Assembly: GCA_017634975.1 (NCBI GenBank)
Contig: JAGBMJ010000015.1
Coordinates: forward strand, 1 to 64,000
From: Lachnospiraceae bacterium
GTDB taxonomy: Bacteria > Bacillota > Clostridia > Lachnospirales > Lachnospiraceae
Length of the DNA stretch: 64,000 bases
Reading direction: 5' to 3'
Below the pieces are notes generated by a model, which was not told the origin of the DNA, searched no databases, and was given only the letters and a program-made list of their open reading frames with translations. This document shows, in pieces, positions 27,688 through 37,161 of the stretch. The first letter of the stretch is position 1. Each line of letters opens with the position of its first letter. Position numbers and translations under genes: made by a program.

Positions 27688-29631
27688 ATGGCACCAAAAA
27701 AACAGGAGAAGACACCGAAGACGCTGCAGGAGGAAACGATCTTTATTTCCGATGCGGATCAGTATGTTTTCGGACAGGGCACACATTATGAGATCTACAA
27801 AAAGCTGGGCGCTCATCCCTGTATCAAGAACGGCAAGAAGGGCGTATTTTTTGCAGTATGGGCTCCACATGCACAGGCGGTGCATATCGTAGGCAATTTC
27901 AACGGCTGGGATGTGAATGCCACACCGATGAAGCGTCTGGGCGAAGGCGGGATCTATGCGGCTTTTGTACAGGGGGTTGCGGAAGGCGAATTGTACAAAT
28001 ACTACATTACGACGGCATCCGGGGAAGGGATCTACAAAGCCGATCCCTATGCGAATTATGCGGAACTGCGTCCGGGTACGGCCTCGATCGTCTATGATCT
28101 GCGGAAACTGACCTGGTCGGATGACAAGTGGCTGGCAGAGCGTGCACAGAAGAACTTTTTTCAGGAGCCGATGGCGATCTACGAGTGTCATATCGGTTCG
28201 TGGATGAAGCATCCGGACGGTACCGAGGACGGTTTTTACAATTATCGTGAGTTTGCAGACCGTATCTGCGAATATCTGAACGATCTGAAGTATACGCATG
28301 TCGAACTGATGGGCATTGCGGAGCATCCGTTTGACGGCTCCTGGGGCTATCAGGTGACGGGCTATTATGCACCGACGTCCCGCTATGGTACGCCGGAGGA
28401 CTTTGCTTATCTGGTCAATAAACTGCACAATGCGGGCATCGGTGTGATCCTCGACTGGGTACCGGCACACTTCCCGCGGGATGCCTTCGGTCTGGCGGAT
28501 TTTGACGGGGAGCCTTTGTATGAGCATCCGGACAGCCGTCTGGGCGAGCATCCGGATTGGGGAACCAAGATCTTTAACTATTCCAAGACGGAGGTACGGA
28601 ACTTCCTGATCGCCAATGCGCTGTACTGGATCCGCGAATTCCACGTGGATGGCCTGCGTGTGGATGCAGTAGCTTCCATGCTCTATCTGGACTACGGCAA
28701 GCAGGACGGACAGTGGGTGGCAAACAAGTACGGCGGCAACGAAAATCTGGATGCCATCGAATTTTTCAAGCATTTAAACAGCGTGATCCGTGGTCTGAAC
28801 AACGGCGCGATGACCATTGCGGAGGAATCCACGGCATGGCCGAAGGTGACAGCGCGTCCGGAAGATGACGGTCTGGGCTTTACATTCAAATGGAATATGG
28901 GCTGGATGCATGATTTCTGTGATTATATGAAACTGGATCCCTATTTCCGCAAGGACAACCACAACAAGATGACCTTTGCGATGAGTTACAACTGCGCAGA
29001 GAAATACATCATGCCGCTGTCGCACGATGAGGTGGTGCATCTGAAATGCTCGATGCTGAACAAGATGCCGGGATATGAGTGGGACAAATATGCGAACCTG
29101 CGCGTGGGCTATGCCTTTATGTTCGGGCATGCCGGCAAGAAACTGCTCTTTATGGGGCAGGAATTTGCGCAGGAGCGTGAGTGGAGCGAGGCGAGAGAGC
29201 TCGACTGGTTCCTGCTGGAGCGTGATCTGAACAAGGGCATGCTGGAATACGTGAAGGAACTGCTGAAGATCTACCGGGAGAACCGGTGCCTGTACGAACT
29301 GGATGATTCCTGGGACGGTTTTGAATGGATCAACGCGAATGATTCCTACCGCAGCACCTACAGCTTCATCCGCAAGTCTAAGGACGGCAAGAACAATATG
29401 ATCTTTGTGCTCAATATGACGCCGATGCAGCTGGATAAGTACTCCGTAGGTGTACCGAAGAAGGGCAAGTACAAGCTGGTGCTCAATTCTGACGAGAAAC
29501 GCTTTGCCGGCAACGGACACGAACTGCCGGAGGAGCTCAAGGCCAAGGAGTTTGAATGCGACGGCCGCCAGTACGCGATCACCTTTGATCTTCCGCCTTA
29601 TGGAGCCGTGGCGTATTCGTTCTCATACTGA
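27688..29631 (+). CDS. glgB: 1,4-alpha-glucan branching enzyme (GH13)
   Basis: The 647-residue enzyme moves alpha-1,4 chains to alpha-1,6 positions in glycogen. An N-terminal CBM48-like domain (FAVWAPHAQAVHIVGNFN) precedes the GH13 barrel. Barrel motifs are DWVPAHFP, the nucleophile Asp in GLRVDAVAS (about residue 326), the acid/base Glu in AEESTAWP (about 379) and LPLSHDEVVH. GGAGGAGAAGG before the ATG at 27688 fixes the start; the in-frame ATG at 27646 is disregarded. No other glycogen genes are adjacent, so it stands alone here. Confidence 0.95.
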   Translation: MAPKKQEKTPKTLQEETIFISDADQYVFGQGTHYEIYKKLGAHPCIKNGKKGVFFAVWAPHAQAVHIVGNFNGWDVNATPMKRLGEGGIYAAFVQGVAEGELYKYYITTASGEGIYKADPYANYAELRPGTASIVYDLRKLTWSDDKWLAERAQKNFFQEPMAIYECHIGSWMKHPDGTEDGFYNYREFADRICEYLNDLKYTHVELMGIAEHPFDGSWGYQVTGYYAPTSRYGTPEDFAYLVNKLHNAGIGVILDWVPAHFPRDAFGLADFDGEPLYEHPDSRLGEHPDWGTKIFNYSKTEVRNFLIANALYWIREFHVDGLRVDAVASMLYLDYGKQDGQWVANKYGGNENLDAIEFFKHLNSVIRGLNNGAMTIAEESTAWPKVTARPEDDGLGFTFKWNMGWMHDFCDYMKLDPYFRKDNHNKMTFAMSYNCAEKYIMPLSHDEVVHLKCSMLNKMPGYEWDKYANLRVGYAFMFGHAGKKLLFMGQEFAQEREWSEARELDWFLLERDLNKGMLEYVKELLKIYRENRCLYELDDSWDGFEWINANDSYRSTYSFIRKSKDGKNNMIFVLNMTPMQLDKYSVGVPKKGKYKLVLNSDEKRFAGNGHELPEELKAKEFECDGRQYAITFDLPPYGAVAYSFSY

Positions 29632-29665
29632 TATCACTATCTGCAGGGGGCATATATAAGTTAGA

Positions 29666-29694
29666 AAAACCACGGGGGTTATCTCCGTGGTTTT
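29666..29694. terminator. Bidirectional terminator between glgB and prepilin gene
   Basis: AAAACCACGG (29666-29675) pairs with CCGTGGTTTT (29685-29694). A and T tracts on both sides serve converging transcripts of glgB and the minus-strand prepilin gene. Confidence 0.85.
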
Positions 29695-29727
29695 CAGATG
29701 CATGTAATGAGGATAAACTGCGAGTTG

Positions 29728-30402
29728 TTACTTATAGATGTCTTCTTTTAGCCAGGTCCATATAGATCCGGTCACGCTTTTTCCGGTTTTGTTTGAAATG
29801 ACATAGTATTGCAGCCGTTTTCCTTTAAGAGGGCCTGATACCACGATGTTGTTGGAGTCAAAGATCTCCTTTATACCTTTTTGGCGTGGGTTGGTTATGG
29901 ACCATTCATTGTTATAGTAATATAGTGGCATTGTATCTTTGGTTTCCATATATACGCAGTAGAAAATGGTATACTTATCGTAAGCTGAGGTTGCAGTATA
30001 GGATCCCTTTGTAGCAGCGTTACTGCCAACAGCTACCATAAATAAGTAGGGCTGGTTATTACCTGTTACCCCCGCATATTTCAGAATACTCTCAGCAAAA
30101 GCAGTATTTGAAATATCCTGATCTTCGTTTCCGGAAGTGGATTTATCCCCGGCGCCGGAAACAACGGGAGTACCCACTGGAAGATCACCGTTAGTAGCAT
30201 ATTGCTCTACAAAAGCGGCTTGAGCTGCATCTTTGCATGCTTGAGCATTCGGTAGATATCTTTTAATCTTTGCCTCATTAATATATCCCATCAGTGTCGG
30301 TACCAGGATCGCAGCAAGAATCGCCAGAATTACAAGTACCACGATCAGTTCGACCAGAGTGAAACCTTTGTTTGTGAGGTTGTGTTTTTTATTTTTTGCC
30401 AT
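29728..30402 (-). CDS. Prepilin-type protein (type IV pilin or pseudopilin)
   Basis: The protein has a short basic leader ending in KG, then FTLVELIVVLVILAIL, the classic prepilin cleavage and methylation site with Glu5, followed by a membrane helix and a helical spine. About 224 residues is larger than most pseudopilins. The C-terminal part is polar and unrecognised. Of two starts, the ATG at 30402 has GAGGGG at six bases; the ATG at 30408 would leave no spacing. No prepilin peptidase or assembly ATPase is in the window. Confidence 0.85.
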   Translation of the reverse strand: MAKNKKHNLTNKGFTLVELIVVLVILAILAAILVPTLMGYINEAKIKRYLPNAQACKDAAQAAFVEQYATNGDLPVGTPVVSGAGDKSTSGNEDQDISNTAFAESILKYAGVTGNNQPYLFMVAVGSNAATKGSYTATSAYDKYTIFYCVYMETKDTMPLYYYNNEWSITNPRQKGIKEIFDSNNIVVSGPLKGKRLQYYVISNKTGKSVTGSIWTWLKEDIYK

Positions 30403-30482
30403 AGTCATCCCCTCATAGTATAGTACCTACTAAAATTTTATCGGCTCATAGCGGGGAATTCTTTAGTGGCTTGTCAAATTCA

Positions 30483-30578
30483 CGTTTATCGGTGAGCCAT
30501 GGGGACAGTTCTTGTGGCAACAAGATCGAAGATCTTTAGCCACAAGAACCGTCCCCGTGGCTCGCCGACTCGATAAAC
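30483..30578. repeat. REP/BIME-like long imperfect palindrome
   Basis: Arms 30491-30518 and 30539-30566 pair over 28 positions with few mismatches (GGGGACAGTTCTTGTGGC against GCCACAAGAACCGTCCCC). Pairing extends outward through TTTATC and GATAAA. The GGGACNGTTCTTGTGG core is one I recall from elements linked to REP-associated tyrosine transposases in Clostridia. No such transposase gene is visible here. It lies between the divergent prepilin and flagellar transcripts. Confidence 0.75.
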
Positions 30579-30593
30579 CGGAATTTGTACGCC

Positions 30594-30621
30594 TAAAGAA
30601 AAGTCCCGTGACATCCGAAAT
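30594..30621 (+). promoter_or_regulatory. Possible sigma-28 (flagellar) promoter
   Basis: TAAA at 30594-30597 and TCCGAAAT at 30614-30621, 16 bases apart, resemble the TAAA-N15-GCCGATAA flagellar sigma consensus. The position, 36 bases before the start of the next gene, fits. The match is partial. Confidence 0.4.
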
Positions 30622-30656
30622 AAAAAGTAGTGTATTGGGAAGGAAAGGAGTCTGCC

Positions 30657-33600
30657 ATGAATATCCATATCGGGGAGAAGGCATTACAGGAAAAATCGGC
30701 AGCCGCATATTTTCAGGGGGCACAGGGTGCGGGACACAGCGCGCCTTCGGCGCAGGCAGCAGGGACGGTAAGGAGCAGCGGGATGAGTGCCGGTTATGCT
30801 TTGGATCTCGGCGCCGGTGAGCGGGAAGGACAGATCTTTTCCGATCAGAAGAAAGGTGTGGCTGCGCTGCTGCAGGATGACCTTACGTCGAATGCAAAGG
30901 CGCAGAAAGCTTTTATGATACTGGCATCGAACACCATGTCACCGGAAGCATACGGAAAGCTGGCAGAGGATGGATATGATGTGCAGCAGATGGATCCCGA
31001 GGAAACCGTGACGGTCGTGGATGAGATCAAGGCAGAGATGGCAAAAGCCGGCGTGGTGGTCGCGGGATATAATGATGATCTGTCAAAAGATGAGCTGGAG
31101 GCGATCACGGGCAGTGCGGCATATGCAGCAGAACTGGACCGGGCGTTCCGGGAAAACGGTGTGCCGCTGACCGAACAGAATGTAAAAGATGTGGTGGCAG
31201 TGATCGGGCAGGCGCAGCAGATCCCGGCGCTGACGGATGGTGCAAAGAAATATCTGGTGGAAAACGAGATGGCGCCCACGATCCCAAATATGTATAGGGC
31301 GCTCCACAGCGGAGCCGGGGTGAATACTGCGCCGCAAGGGTATGTGCAGACCGGCGGATATCTGGGGATGACGGCGCAGACCGGACAGATCCCGGATGAA
31401 AGACTGACCGCCCAGATGCGGAAAGTGATCGGGCGAGCAGGGGAACAGGCGGGCGAAGAAAATCTGGCAGAGGCAAAAAGGATCCTGGATCTGGGACTGC
31501 CTTTGACGGAAGAGACGTTTCTGGCGATGTCGGAACTGGATGCGCTGCAGTTTCCGTTGAAGACAGGGGATGTGGCGGATGCTGCAGCAAGGGCGCTCAG
31601 TGACGGACAGAAAGCAGCAGAGGCGGATGTGACGGGAAAACAGAGTCTGTTGCAGGAAGCGGTCGAGCTGGCGGAGCAGGTGGCGCAGATCAGTGATGAA
31701 GCTGTGGATGCAGTGGCAGATGCGGAATTGCCGCTGACCATAAAGAATCTTGCTGCGGCGCAGGCGCAATTGACGGGATCTGCCGATCGCACCAAAGATC
31801 CGGTGCAACAGGCTTCCCGGATCGCGCAGGCAGCTTATGCGCAGCAAACGGAGTTGAAACTTCGCGTAGAGGTCTCCTATGAGGCAAGGCATCTGACTTC
31901 CAAACGGCAGATGGAGGAAATCCGCCTGTCGATGACCGTAGAAGTGAGCTATCGTATGCTGAAGAACGGAGTGCACGTGGATACCACGGAACTGTCGAAG
32001 CTGGTGGAGGATATGAAAGCGGCGGAGGCACAGCTGCAGGAGGCGAAATTTGGCTCGGATGCCTCGCAGAGTGCAGCGCAGAGATCCGCGATTTATAGCG
32101 ATACGATGGATATCGTGCGCAGCCTGCCCGGTATGCCGGTATCCCTGGTGGGGGATCTGCTGAAGCGGCAGGATAGCCTGACGGTCAGTACGGAATCCTC
32201 TCTGGATATCACTCTGTCGGAATATACGGAACTCGGAAATCGCAGGATACAGCAATACGCTGCGGCAAATGAACGCTATGAAACGATGATGACGGAGGTA
32301 AGAACGGATCTCGGGGATAATATCAAAGAAGCATTTGACAGGGCTGAGAGTCTGCTGACGGAACTGGGGATCGAGGCAACGGAGGAAAATCTCCGTGCGA
32401 CCAGGATCCTGGGTTACAACCGTATGGAACTGACGGAGGACAATATGACGGCGGTGAAAGCGGCTTACCGTAAGGTGCATAATATCACGCAGCGGATGAA
32501 TCCTGCGGCTACATTACAGATGATCCGTGACGGTGTGAATCCGATGCAGCTTTCGCTGGACGAGTTGGAGCGGCGACTGGCGGGAGCGCCCGAAAGCACG
32601 GAAAAATACAGTGAATTTCTTGTGCGGATGCAGCAGAAGGGTGAGGTGACGGAAACGGAACAGGCATCCTTCATCGGTATCTATCGCATGCTGCACCAGA
32701 TCGAAAAAAGGGATGGAGCGGCGATCGGCAGTGTGCTGGCACAGGGCGCGGAACTGAACTTCAATAATCTGCTGAGTGCGGTGCGCAGCTACCGGGATCG
32801 CGGTATGGATGTGAGTGTGGACGATACGTTTGCCGGTATGGACAGCAATGTTCGTAACGATATCGAAGAGCAGATCCGTGCGGCCTATTATCAGAATGCA
32901 AAAGAGGAGATGCTGGCAGCAGGAAATGCTCCGGCAGAGATCTATGAAGAGCTGATCGCAGAAGGGGTGAGTGCTTCTCCGGATAACGTGCTGGGATTGC
33001 TGGGACTGCGCAGGGAACGCGGGGCTCTGTTTGACAGTGCCCGGGCAGCCATAAACGGTATTGAAGAACGGCATGGTTCTACAACTGCGGATGGTGAGGT
33101 TGTGACCGATGGTGGTTCCGGCAGCGGTTCGTCCCCCTTTGCCGTGACGGAAGCCGTACTGGAAGCGGCGATGGAGAATACGCTGGAGCGGTTTACCTCC
33201 AAAGAGGATGCCGGAACAGCGTATGAGCATATGGCCGATGTGGCAGAACGCGTGATGGCAGATGCCGCGATGCGGGAAGGAGAAAGCATTGACATCCGGC
33301 AGATCACCTCGGCACTGAAGCAGGTGAATGTGGCCAGACAGCTGGCAAGAGAAGAAGCTTATGAACTGCCGATGATGATCGGCGGCGAGCAGAGCAGTGT
33401 GAGTGTGCGGATCCGTCATGATGCAGCGGAACAGGGAACGGTAGAGATCATGATGGAACATGACTCCTACGGAACGATGCGGGCACGGTTTGCAGCGGCA
33501 GGCAAAGCGGATGCGCAACGGCTGGAAGGTTATGTGGTATGTGACCGCGAGGAGGGTATGCGTGCGGCGGAAGCGCAAAAGGAGTCTCTGATGGAGCGCC

Positions 33601-33770
33601 TGGCACAGGAGCAGATCCCGATGGGTGAGATCCGTTTTGTATATTCCGAACATCTGTCGGTTAATTATTCCGTAAATTCATCCGATGATAATAGTAGCGG
33701 CAGTTTTGATACGAGCGTACTGTATCGTACCGCCAAAATATTTCTTCAGGTAATGGGCGGCGAAGTATAA
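30657..33770 (+). CDS. Large flagellar-locus protein (DUF6240-like, possible FliK-like tail)
   Basis: The 1037-residue protein is rich in Ala, Glu, Met and Gln, mostly helical, without signal peptide or membrane segments. It precedes flagellin, and I recall similar long proteins at flagellar loci of Lachnospiraceae under DUF6240. Internal segments with the pattern LTEENLxAxxxL recur (LGIEATEENLRATRIL, MELTEDNMTAVKAAY), suggesting repeated helical modules. The last 140 residues (LPMMIGGEQSSVSVRIRH, MRARFAAAGKADAQRLEG) resemble the FliK C-terminal domain in pattern. AAAGGAG lies six bases before the ATG at 30657. Hook-length or export control is inference. Confidence 0.6.
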   Translation: MNIHIGEKALQEKSAAAYFQGAQGAGHSAPSAQAAGTVRSSGMSAGYALDLGAGEREGQIFSDQKKGVAALLQDDLTSNAKAQKAFMILASNTMSPEAYGKLAEDGYDVQQMDPEETVTVVDEIKAEMAKAGVVVAGYNDDLSKDELEAITGSAAYAAELDRAFRENGVPLTEQNVKDVVAVIGQAQQIPALTDGAKKYLVENEMAPTIPNMYRALHSGAGVNTAPQGYVQTGGYLGMTAQTGQIPDERLTAQMRKVIGRAGEQAGEENLAEAKRILDLGLPLTEETFLAMSELDALQFPLKTGDVADAAARALSDGQKAAEADVTGKQSLLQEAVELAEQVAQISDEAVDAVADAELPLTIKNLAAAQAQLTGSADRTKDPVQQASRIAQAAYAQQTELKLRVEVSYEARHLTSKRQMEEIRLSMTVEVSYRMLKNGVHVDTTELSKLVEDMKAAEAQLQEAKFGSDASQSAAQRSAIYSDTMDIVRSLPGMPVSLVGDLLKRQDSLTVSTESSLDITLSEYTELGNRRIQQYAAANERYETMMTEVRTDLGDNIKEAFDRAESLLTELGIEATEENLRATRILGYNRMELTEDNMTAVKAAYRKVHNITQRMNPAATLQMIRDGVNPMQLSLDELERRLAGAPESTEKYSEFLVRMQQKGEVTETEQASFIGIYRMLHQIEKRDGAAIGSVLAQGAELNFNNLLSAVRSYRDRGMDVSVDDTFAGMDSNVRNDIEEQIRAAYYQNAKEEMLAAGNAPAEIYEELIAEGVSASPDNVLGLLGLRRERGALFDSARAAINGIEERHGSTTADGEVVTDGGSGSGSSPFAVTEAVLEAAMENTLERFTSKEDAGTAYEHMADVAERVMADAAMREGESIDIRQITSALKQVNVARQLAREEAYELPMMIGGEQSSVSVRIRHDAAEQGTVEIMMEHDSYGTMRARFAAAGKADAQRLEGYVVCDREEGMRAAEAQKESLMERLAQEQIPMGEIRFVYSEHLSVNYSVNSSDDNSSGSFDTSVLYRTAKIFLQVMGGEV

Positions 33771-33839
33771 GTGAACAAAAGCCACGGAGGGCGTAAAGAA
33801 AGAACAGAGGAATGGAATCGTCTGGGATAGGAGAGGTTT

Positions 33840-34979
33840 ATGAGGATCAATTATAACGCATCCGCGGTCATTTCCAATAAGGCGCTGAACAACAGTGACA
33901 GCGCATTGTCCAGATCTTTGCAGCGGCTTTCTTCCGGGCTGAAGATCAATGAGGCGCAGGATAATCCGGCAGGACTGGCGATCGCGCACCGTATGGATGC
34001 GCAGGTGCAGGGGCTTCGTGTCGGCAAAGCCAATTCCAACGACGGTATCTCCGTGATCGAAACGGCGGATGGCGCATTAGCGGAGATCTCTTCTCTGATG
34101 CAGCGTATGAGTGAGCTGACGGTGCAGGCGGCAACCGGCACCTATACGGATGATGACCGTGAAGCCATCGACCGCGAGATTCAGCAGCTGAAAGAGGAAG
34201 TTACCCGTGTGTCGAAGGATACCGAGTTTAACGGACAGAGGATCCTGGACGGGACCTTTGATCTGAAAGGGTATATGAATAACAATAACAGCAAGGTAGA
34301 GTATTATACCGGCGAAGTAGCAGTCGGAAAATATAATCTCAACATTCAGAGCATCCTCTCTGCGGCCGGCATCACGGAAGGAACTGCGACGGGTGTTAAG
34401 CCGATAAGCATGCAGTATCAGAAAGCGGATGGATCGTTGGAGGCGGTTGATGATCTGACGGCATCGGTGGATATGGATAACAATCTGATCACGATCCGTA
34501 AGGAGTATGGTGGTGAATATGAGATCCGCATTTCTTTTGATGATGCGAATCCTCCCGGAGCTACCGAGATGGAGATCACCGGGATCGGGGCGATGAAGCT
34601 GCAGATCGGAGCAAATGAGGGCCAGGAGCTGGCAGTTCAGATCCCGACGATCTCGCTTAAGAATATGGGGTTGCAGAATGCGAACGTACTCACGCAGGAA
34701 GCAGCGGAGAAAGCGATCGAAAGCACAAAGCAGGGGCTCAATTATATCAATAAGATCCGTTCGAAGCTGGGCGCATACCAGAACCGCCTGGAGCATAATA
34801 CGGAAAGTCTGGATGTATCCGATGAAAATCTGACAGCGGCTTATTCCCGTATCATGGACGTAGATATGGCGGAAGAAATGACAGCGTATACGACCAATAA
34901 TGTGCTGGTGCAGGCCGGGGTGTCTATGCTGAGTCAGGCGAATGAAAGACCGCAGGCAGTCCTGCAGCTGTTGCAGTAA
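33840..34979 (+). CDS. Flagellin
   Basis: The 379-residue protein has the conserved N-terminal D0/D1 helices (RINYNASAVISNKALN, LQRLSSGLKINEAQDN, AGLAIAHRMDAQVQGL) and the C-terminal D1/D0 helices (AYSRIMDVDMAEEMTAY, MLSQANERPQAVLQLLQ). The central variable region, about residues 140-270, forms the exposed surface. AGGAG precedes the ATG. It is followed by a FliS-like chaperone gene and preceded by the large DUF6240-like gene. Confidence 0.95.
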   Translation: MRINYNASAVISNKALNNSDSALSRSLQRLSSGLKINEAQDNPAGLAIAHRMDAQVQGLRVGKANSNDGISVIETADGALAEISSLMQRMSELTVQAATGTYTDDDREAIDREIQQLKEEVTRVSKDTEFNGQRILDGTFDLKGYMNNNNSKVEYYTGEVAVGKYNLNIQSILSAAGITEGTATGVKPISMQYQKADGSLEAVDDLTASVDMDNNLITIRKEYGGEYEIRISFDDANPPGATEMEITGIGAMKLQIGANEGQELAVQIPTISLKNMGLQNANVLTQEAAEKAIESTKQGLNYINKIRSKLGAYQNRLEHNTESLDVSDENLTAAYSRIMDVDMAEEMTAYTTNNVLVQAGVSMLSQANERPQAVLQLLQ

Positions 34980-35024
34980 AGAGCAGGAAGCCGATCATAA
35001 AAACGGCGTCAGGGGGTATGACCG

Positions 35025-35495
35025 ATGACAGATGAGCAGAAACAGGATTTTACATTACGGATCTCACAGGCAAACAAAAGTGCCCTGGTAGTGATCCTGT
35101 ATGATATTTTTCTGACATACGCCGGAGAGGCGGAGGCGGCATCGCCGGCTGACGGCACCTTTCATATCGCGATCTCTAAAGCGCGCGGGGCACTCAGCGA
35201 GCTGATCGGTTCGCTGCATATGGATTATGAGATCGCGCAGAGCACATATCAGTTGTATCGTTTTGTGGAACGGGAACTGATCCGTGCAGATGTTAAAAGA
35301 AGTACGGAACCGATCCCGCCTGTGATCCGGATCATGCAGTGTCTGCGGGATGCGTACGCGGAGGCGGCGAAGACGGATACATCCGGGCCTTTGATGAAAA
35401 ATACGGATGTGGTATATGCCGGGATGACCTACGGGAAACATGACGTGATGACCGGCAGCAGCGCTGCGGGAACGAACCGTGGGTATCTGGTGTAA
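35025..35495 (+). CDS. fliS: FliS-family flagellin export chaperone
   Basis: The 156-residue helical protein has ANKSALVVILYDIFLTY and an ISKARGALSELIGSLHM segment, followed by STYQLYRFVERELIRA. This matches the FliS fold that caps the flagellin C-terminus before export. The C-terminal 40 residues are polar and probably disordered. It lies 45 bases after the flagellin stop, in the usual order. Confidence 0.75.
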   Translation: MTDEQKQDFTLRISQANKSALVVILYDIFLTYAGEAEAASPADGTFHIAISKARGALSELIGSLHMDYEIAQSTYQLYRFVERELIRADVKRSTEPIPPVIRIMQCLRDAYAEAAKTDTSGPLMKNTDVVYAGMTYGKHDVMTGSSAAGTNRGYLV

Positions 35496-35587
35496 GATGC
35501 GCCTGTGATTTTGGTTTTTTCGTTTTTATTTTTGGAAACGACCGAGATGGCGGAGCGCAGCCTTACGGCCGGGTAGAATCCGGAAGA

Positions 35588-36442
35588 TCAGAGGGCAGAT
35601 AGTATATAGGCGATATAATCATCTACCACATCGATATCCGTATAGCTGTAGAGCATCCGTGAACCTACGACATCTTCCAGCTCGTTGAAGATGAGATGGT
35701 CCTGATGAAACAGAAAATCAATACCACAATGTCCGATCGAAAGACCGGACATTGTTTTTTTGACAATGGTCTCTTCTGCCGGGGAGAGCGTATAGACGGA
35801 TGCCTGTCCGCCCAGACAGAAGTTGCTGCGAAAATCCGAGTCGGAACTGCGAAGCATCGCAGCTGTGATACGGTTGCCGGTAATATAAACCCGCAGGTCT
35901 TTGCCGGGGGTATCGGACATTTCCTGGTAGATCCAGCTGATACCGGTAGTTTTTGCAGCTATAGGCATATCTGTCGGCCCGTTCGTGAGACCGGCTCTGG
36001 CGCGAAGAGCTTTCTGTTGATATACGGCGGCTTCTTCCGGCGAGTGTAGCAGAAACACTTCTGTACCACCGTGGCCATCCCGGCTTTTCATAATGATGGG
36101 ATAACGGTCAAAATCCTCCGGATTTTCGGAAGTCTTCAGGATCGGCAGTCCGGCTTCTTCCATATAACGAAGCGCGGCGAGTTTATCGTTTCCGAGCAGC
36201 GTGATCCTGCTGTTATTGAATACAGGGAGACCGTTGGCTTCCAGTTTTTTCGATAAGGAAAGATCCCGCGTGCGGTTGATGACGAAGCCGTGCTGTGGCA
36301 GCGGGGCGATGCCGGCATCGATATCTTCCTTATATAACAGTAAAAAATCGACTCCCCGGCGTGAACAGGCACGCCGGTAAAAGTCGATGTAATTTTGATT
36401 TGGTCCCGCTTCCGGACGGTTATAGATCAGATTACAGAGCAT
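35588..36442 (-). CDS. RimK-like ATP-grasp ligase
   Basis: The 284-residue ATP-grasp protein has LLGNDKLAALRYMEEAGLP, IIMKSRDGHGGTEVFL as the nucleotide loop, WIYQEM, DLRVYITGNRI and the metal site FNELEDVVGSRM. The order matches RimK/LysX-type ligases, which add amino acids to a protein or peptide carboxylate. Its ATG directly follows the stop of the prepilin gene with no gap, so translation is coupled and both are controlled by the c-di-GMP riboswitch at 37194-37280. A role in modifying the prepilin or another surface protein is inference. Confidence 0.75.
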   Translation of the reverse strand: MLCNLIYNRPEAGPNQNYIDFYRRACSRRGVDFLLLYKEDIDAGIAPLPQHGFVINRTRDLSLSKKLEANGLPVFNNSRITLLGNDKLAALRYMEEAGLPILKTSENPEDFDRYPIIMKSRDGHGGTEVFLLHSPEEAAVYQQKALRARAGLTNGPTDMPIAAKTTGISWIYQEMSDTPGKDLRVYITGNRITAAMLRSSDSDFRSNFCLGGQASVYTLSPAEETIVKKTMSGLSIGHCGIDFLFHQDHLIFNELEDVVGSRMLYSYTDIDVVDDYIAYILSAL

Positions 36443-37132
36443 TTAGTATACGTTATCAAAGGTTCTTCCATTCTGGTGGTTGGGACCGTGGGCATTGGTG
36501 GCTACCGGAGGATTGGTCTTCCAGTCTGCCAGATATCTCGGGTCTGCCTCCGGCCATAAGCGGAGATATACCCATCCATTGCTTCTGCCTTCTCCGTCGG
36601 TTCCTGCGGGTACCGGGCAAACCCATACTTCCGGACGGCCGGTTTCCAGATTCATTGCAATACGGAATTCGTTGATGCCGTATTTTCGGTAGGAGATGTA
36701 CAGGTTGTTCTGGGCAAGCTCCTCGATGATCGCAGCGGTACACTTGTTCAGATCACTGGAATTGTGGGCATTTCGGATGATGCCGTAGCGGCTGTTGCGC
36801 AGACCCGTATCCATTGTGAATTCATACATATTACCAATCTCGTAAGTATGTCCGTCGGGATCCGTTACCGTATAATATACGGTGCGTGCCTTGCCGTTCA
36901 CCAGATACGCATACCATTGGTCGTAGGCATCTTCGTTTGTCAGGATCACACGTTCAAATGCGGTACCGAGTACCCGGGCGCATTCGATATCCTTGACCTT
37001 TTTTGCACGGTCGACATATTGCAGCAGATGCGGGGTGATCAGTCCGACCAGGATCGCCATAACGGCAACCACTACGATCAGCTCCACCAGTGAAAAACCT
37101 TTGTTGTCCTTTCTTATCACATGCTTTTTCAT
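36443..37132 (-). CDS. Prepilin-type protein (type IV pilin or pseudopilin)
   Basis: After a short basic leader ending in KG comes FSLVELIVVVAVMAIL with Glu5, a prepilin peptidase site and N-terminal membrane helix. The first spine is HLLQYVDRAKKVKDIECARVLGTA. The globular part is rich in Tyr and Trp, and the end (about 190-229) is rich in Asn, Gly and Pro. At 229 residues it is large for the class. An AGGAGGAG site precedes the start. It shares the leader, helix and general plan with the protein at 29728 but not its C-terminal part. Confidence 0.9.
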   Translation of the reverse strand: MKKHVIRKDNKGFSLVELIVVVAVMAILVGLITPHLLQYVDRAKKVKDIECARVLGTAFERVILTNEDAYDQWYAYLVNGKARTVYYTVTDPDGHTYEIGNMYEFTMDTGLRNSRYGIIRNAHNSSDLNKCTAAIIEELAQNNLYISYRKYGINEFRIAMNLETGRPEVWVCPVPAGTDGEGRSNGWVYLRLWPEADPRYLADWKTNPPVATNAHGPNHQNGRTFDNVY

Positions 37133-37161
37133 AGTTTACTCCTCCTGTCCCTTTATATCAA

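Noticed and set aside
31083-32480. 465-codon minus-strand frame inside the flagellar DUF6240-like gene
   Set aside because: It is rich in Arg, His, Cys and Phe with no recognisable domain, and antisense to a longer gene with a good ribosome-binding site.
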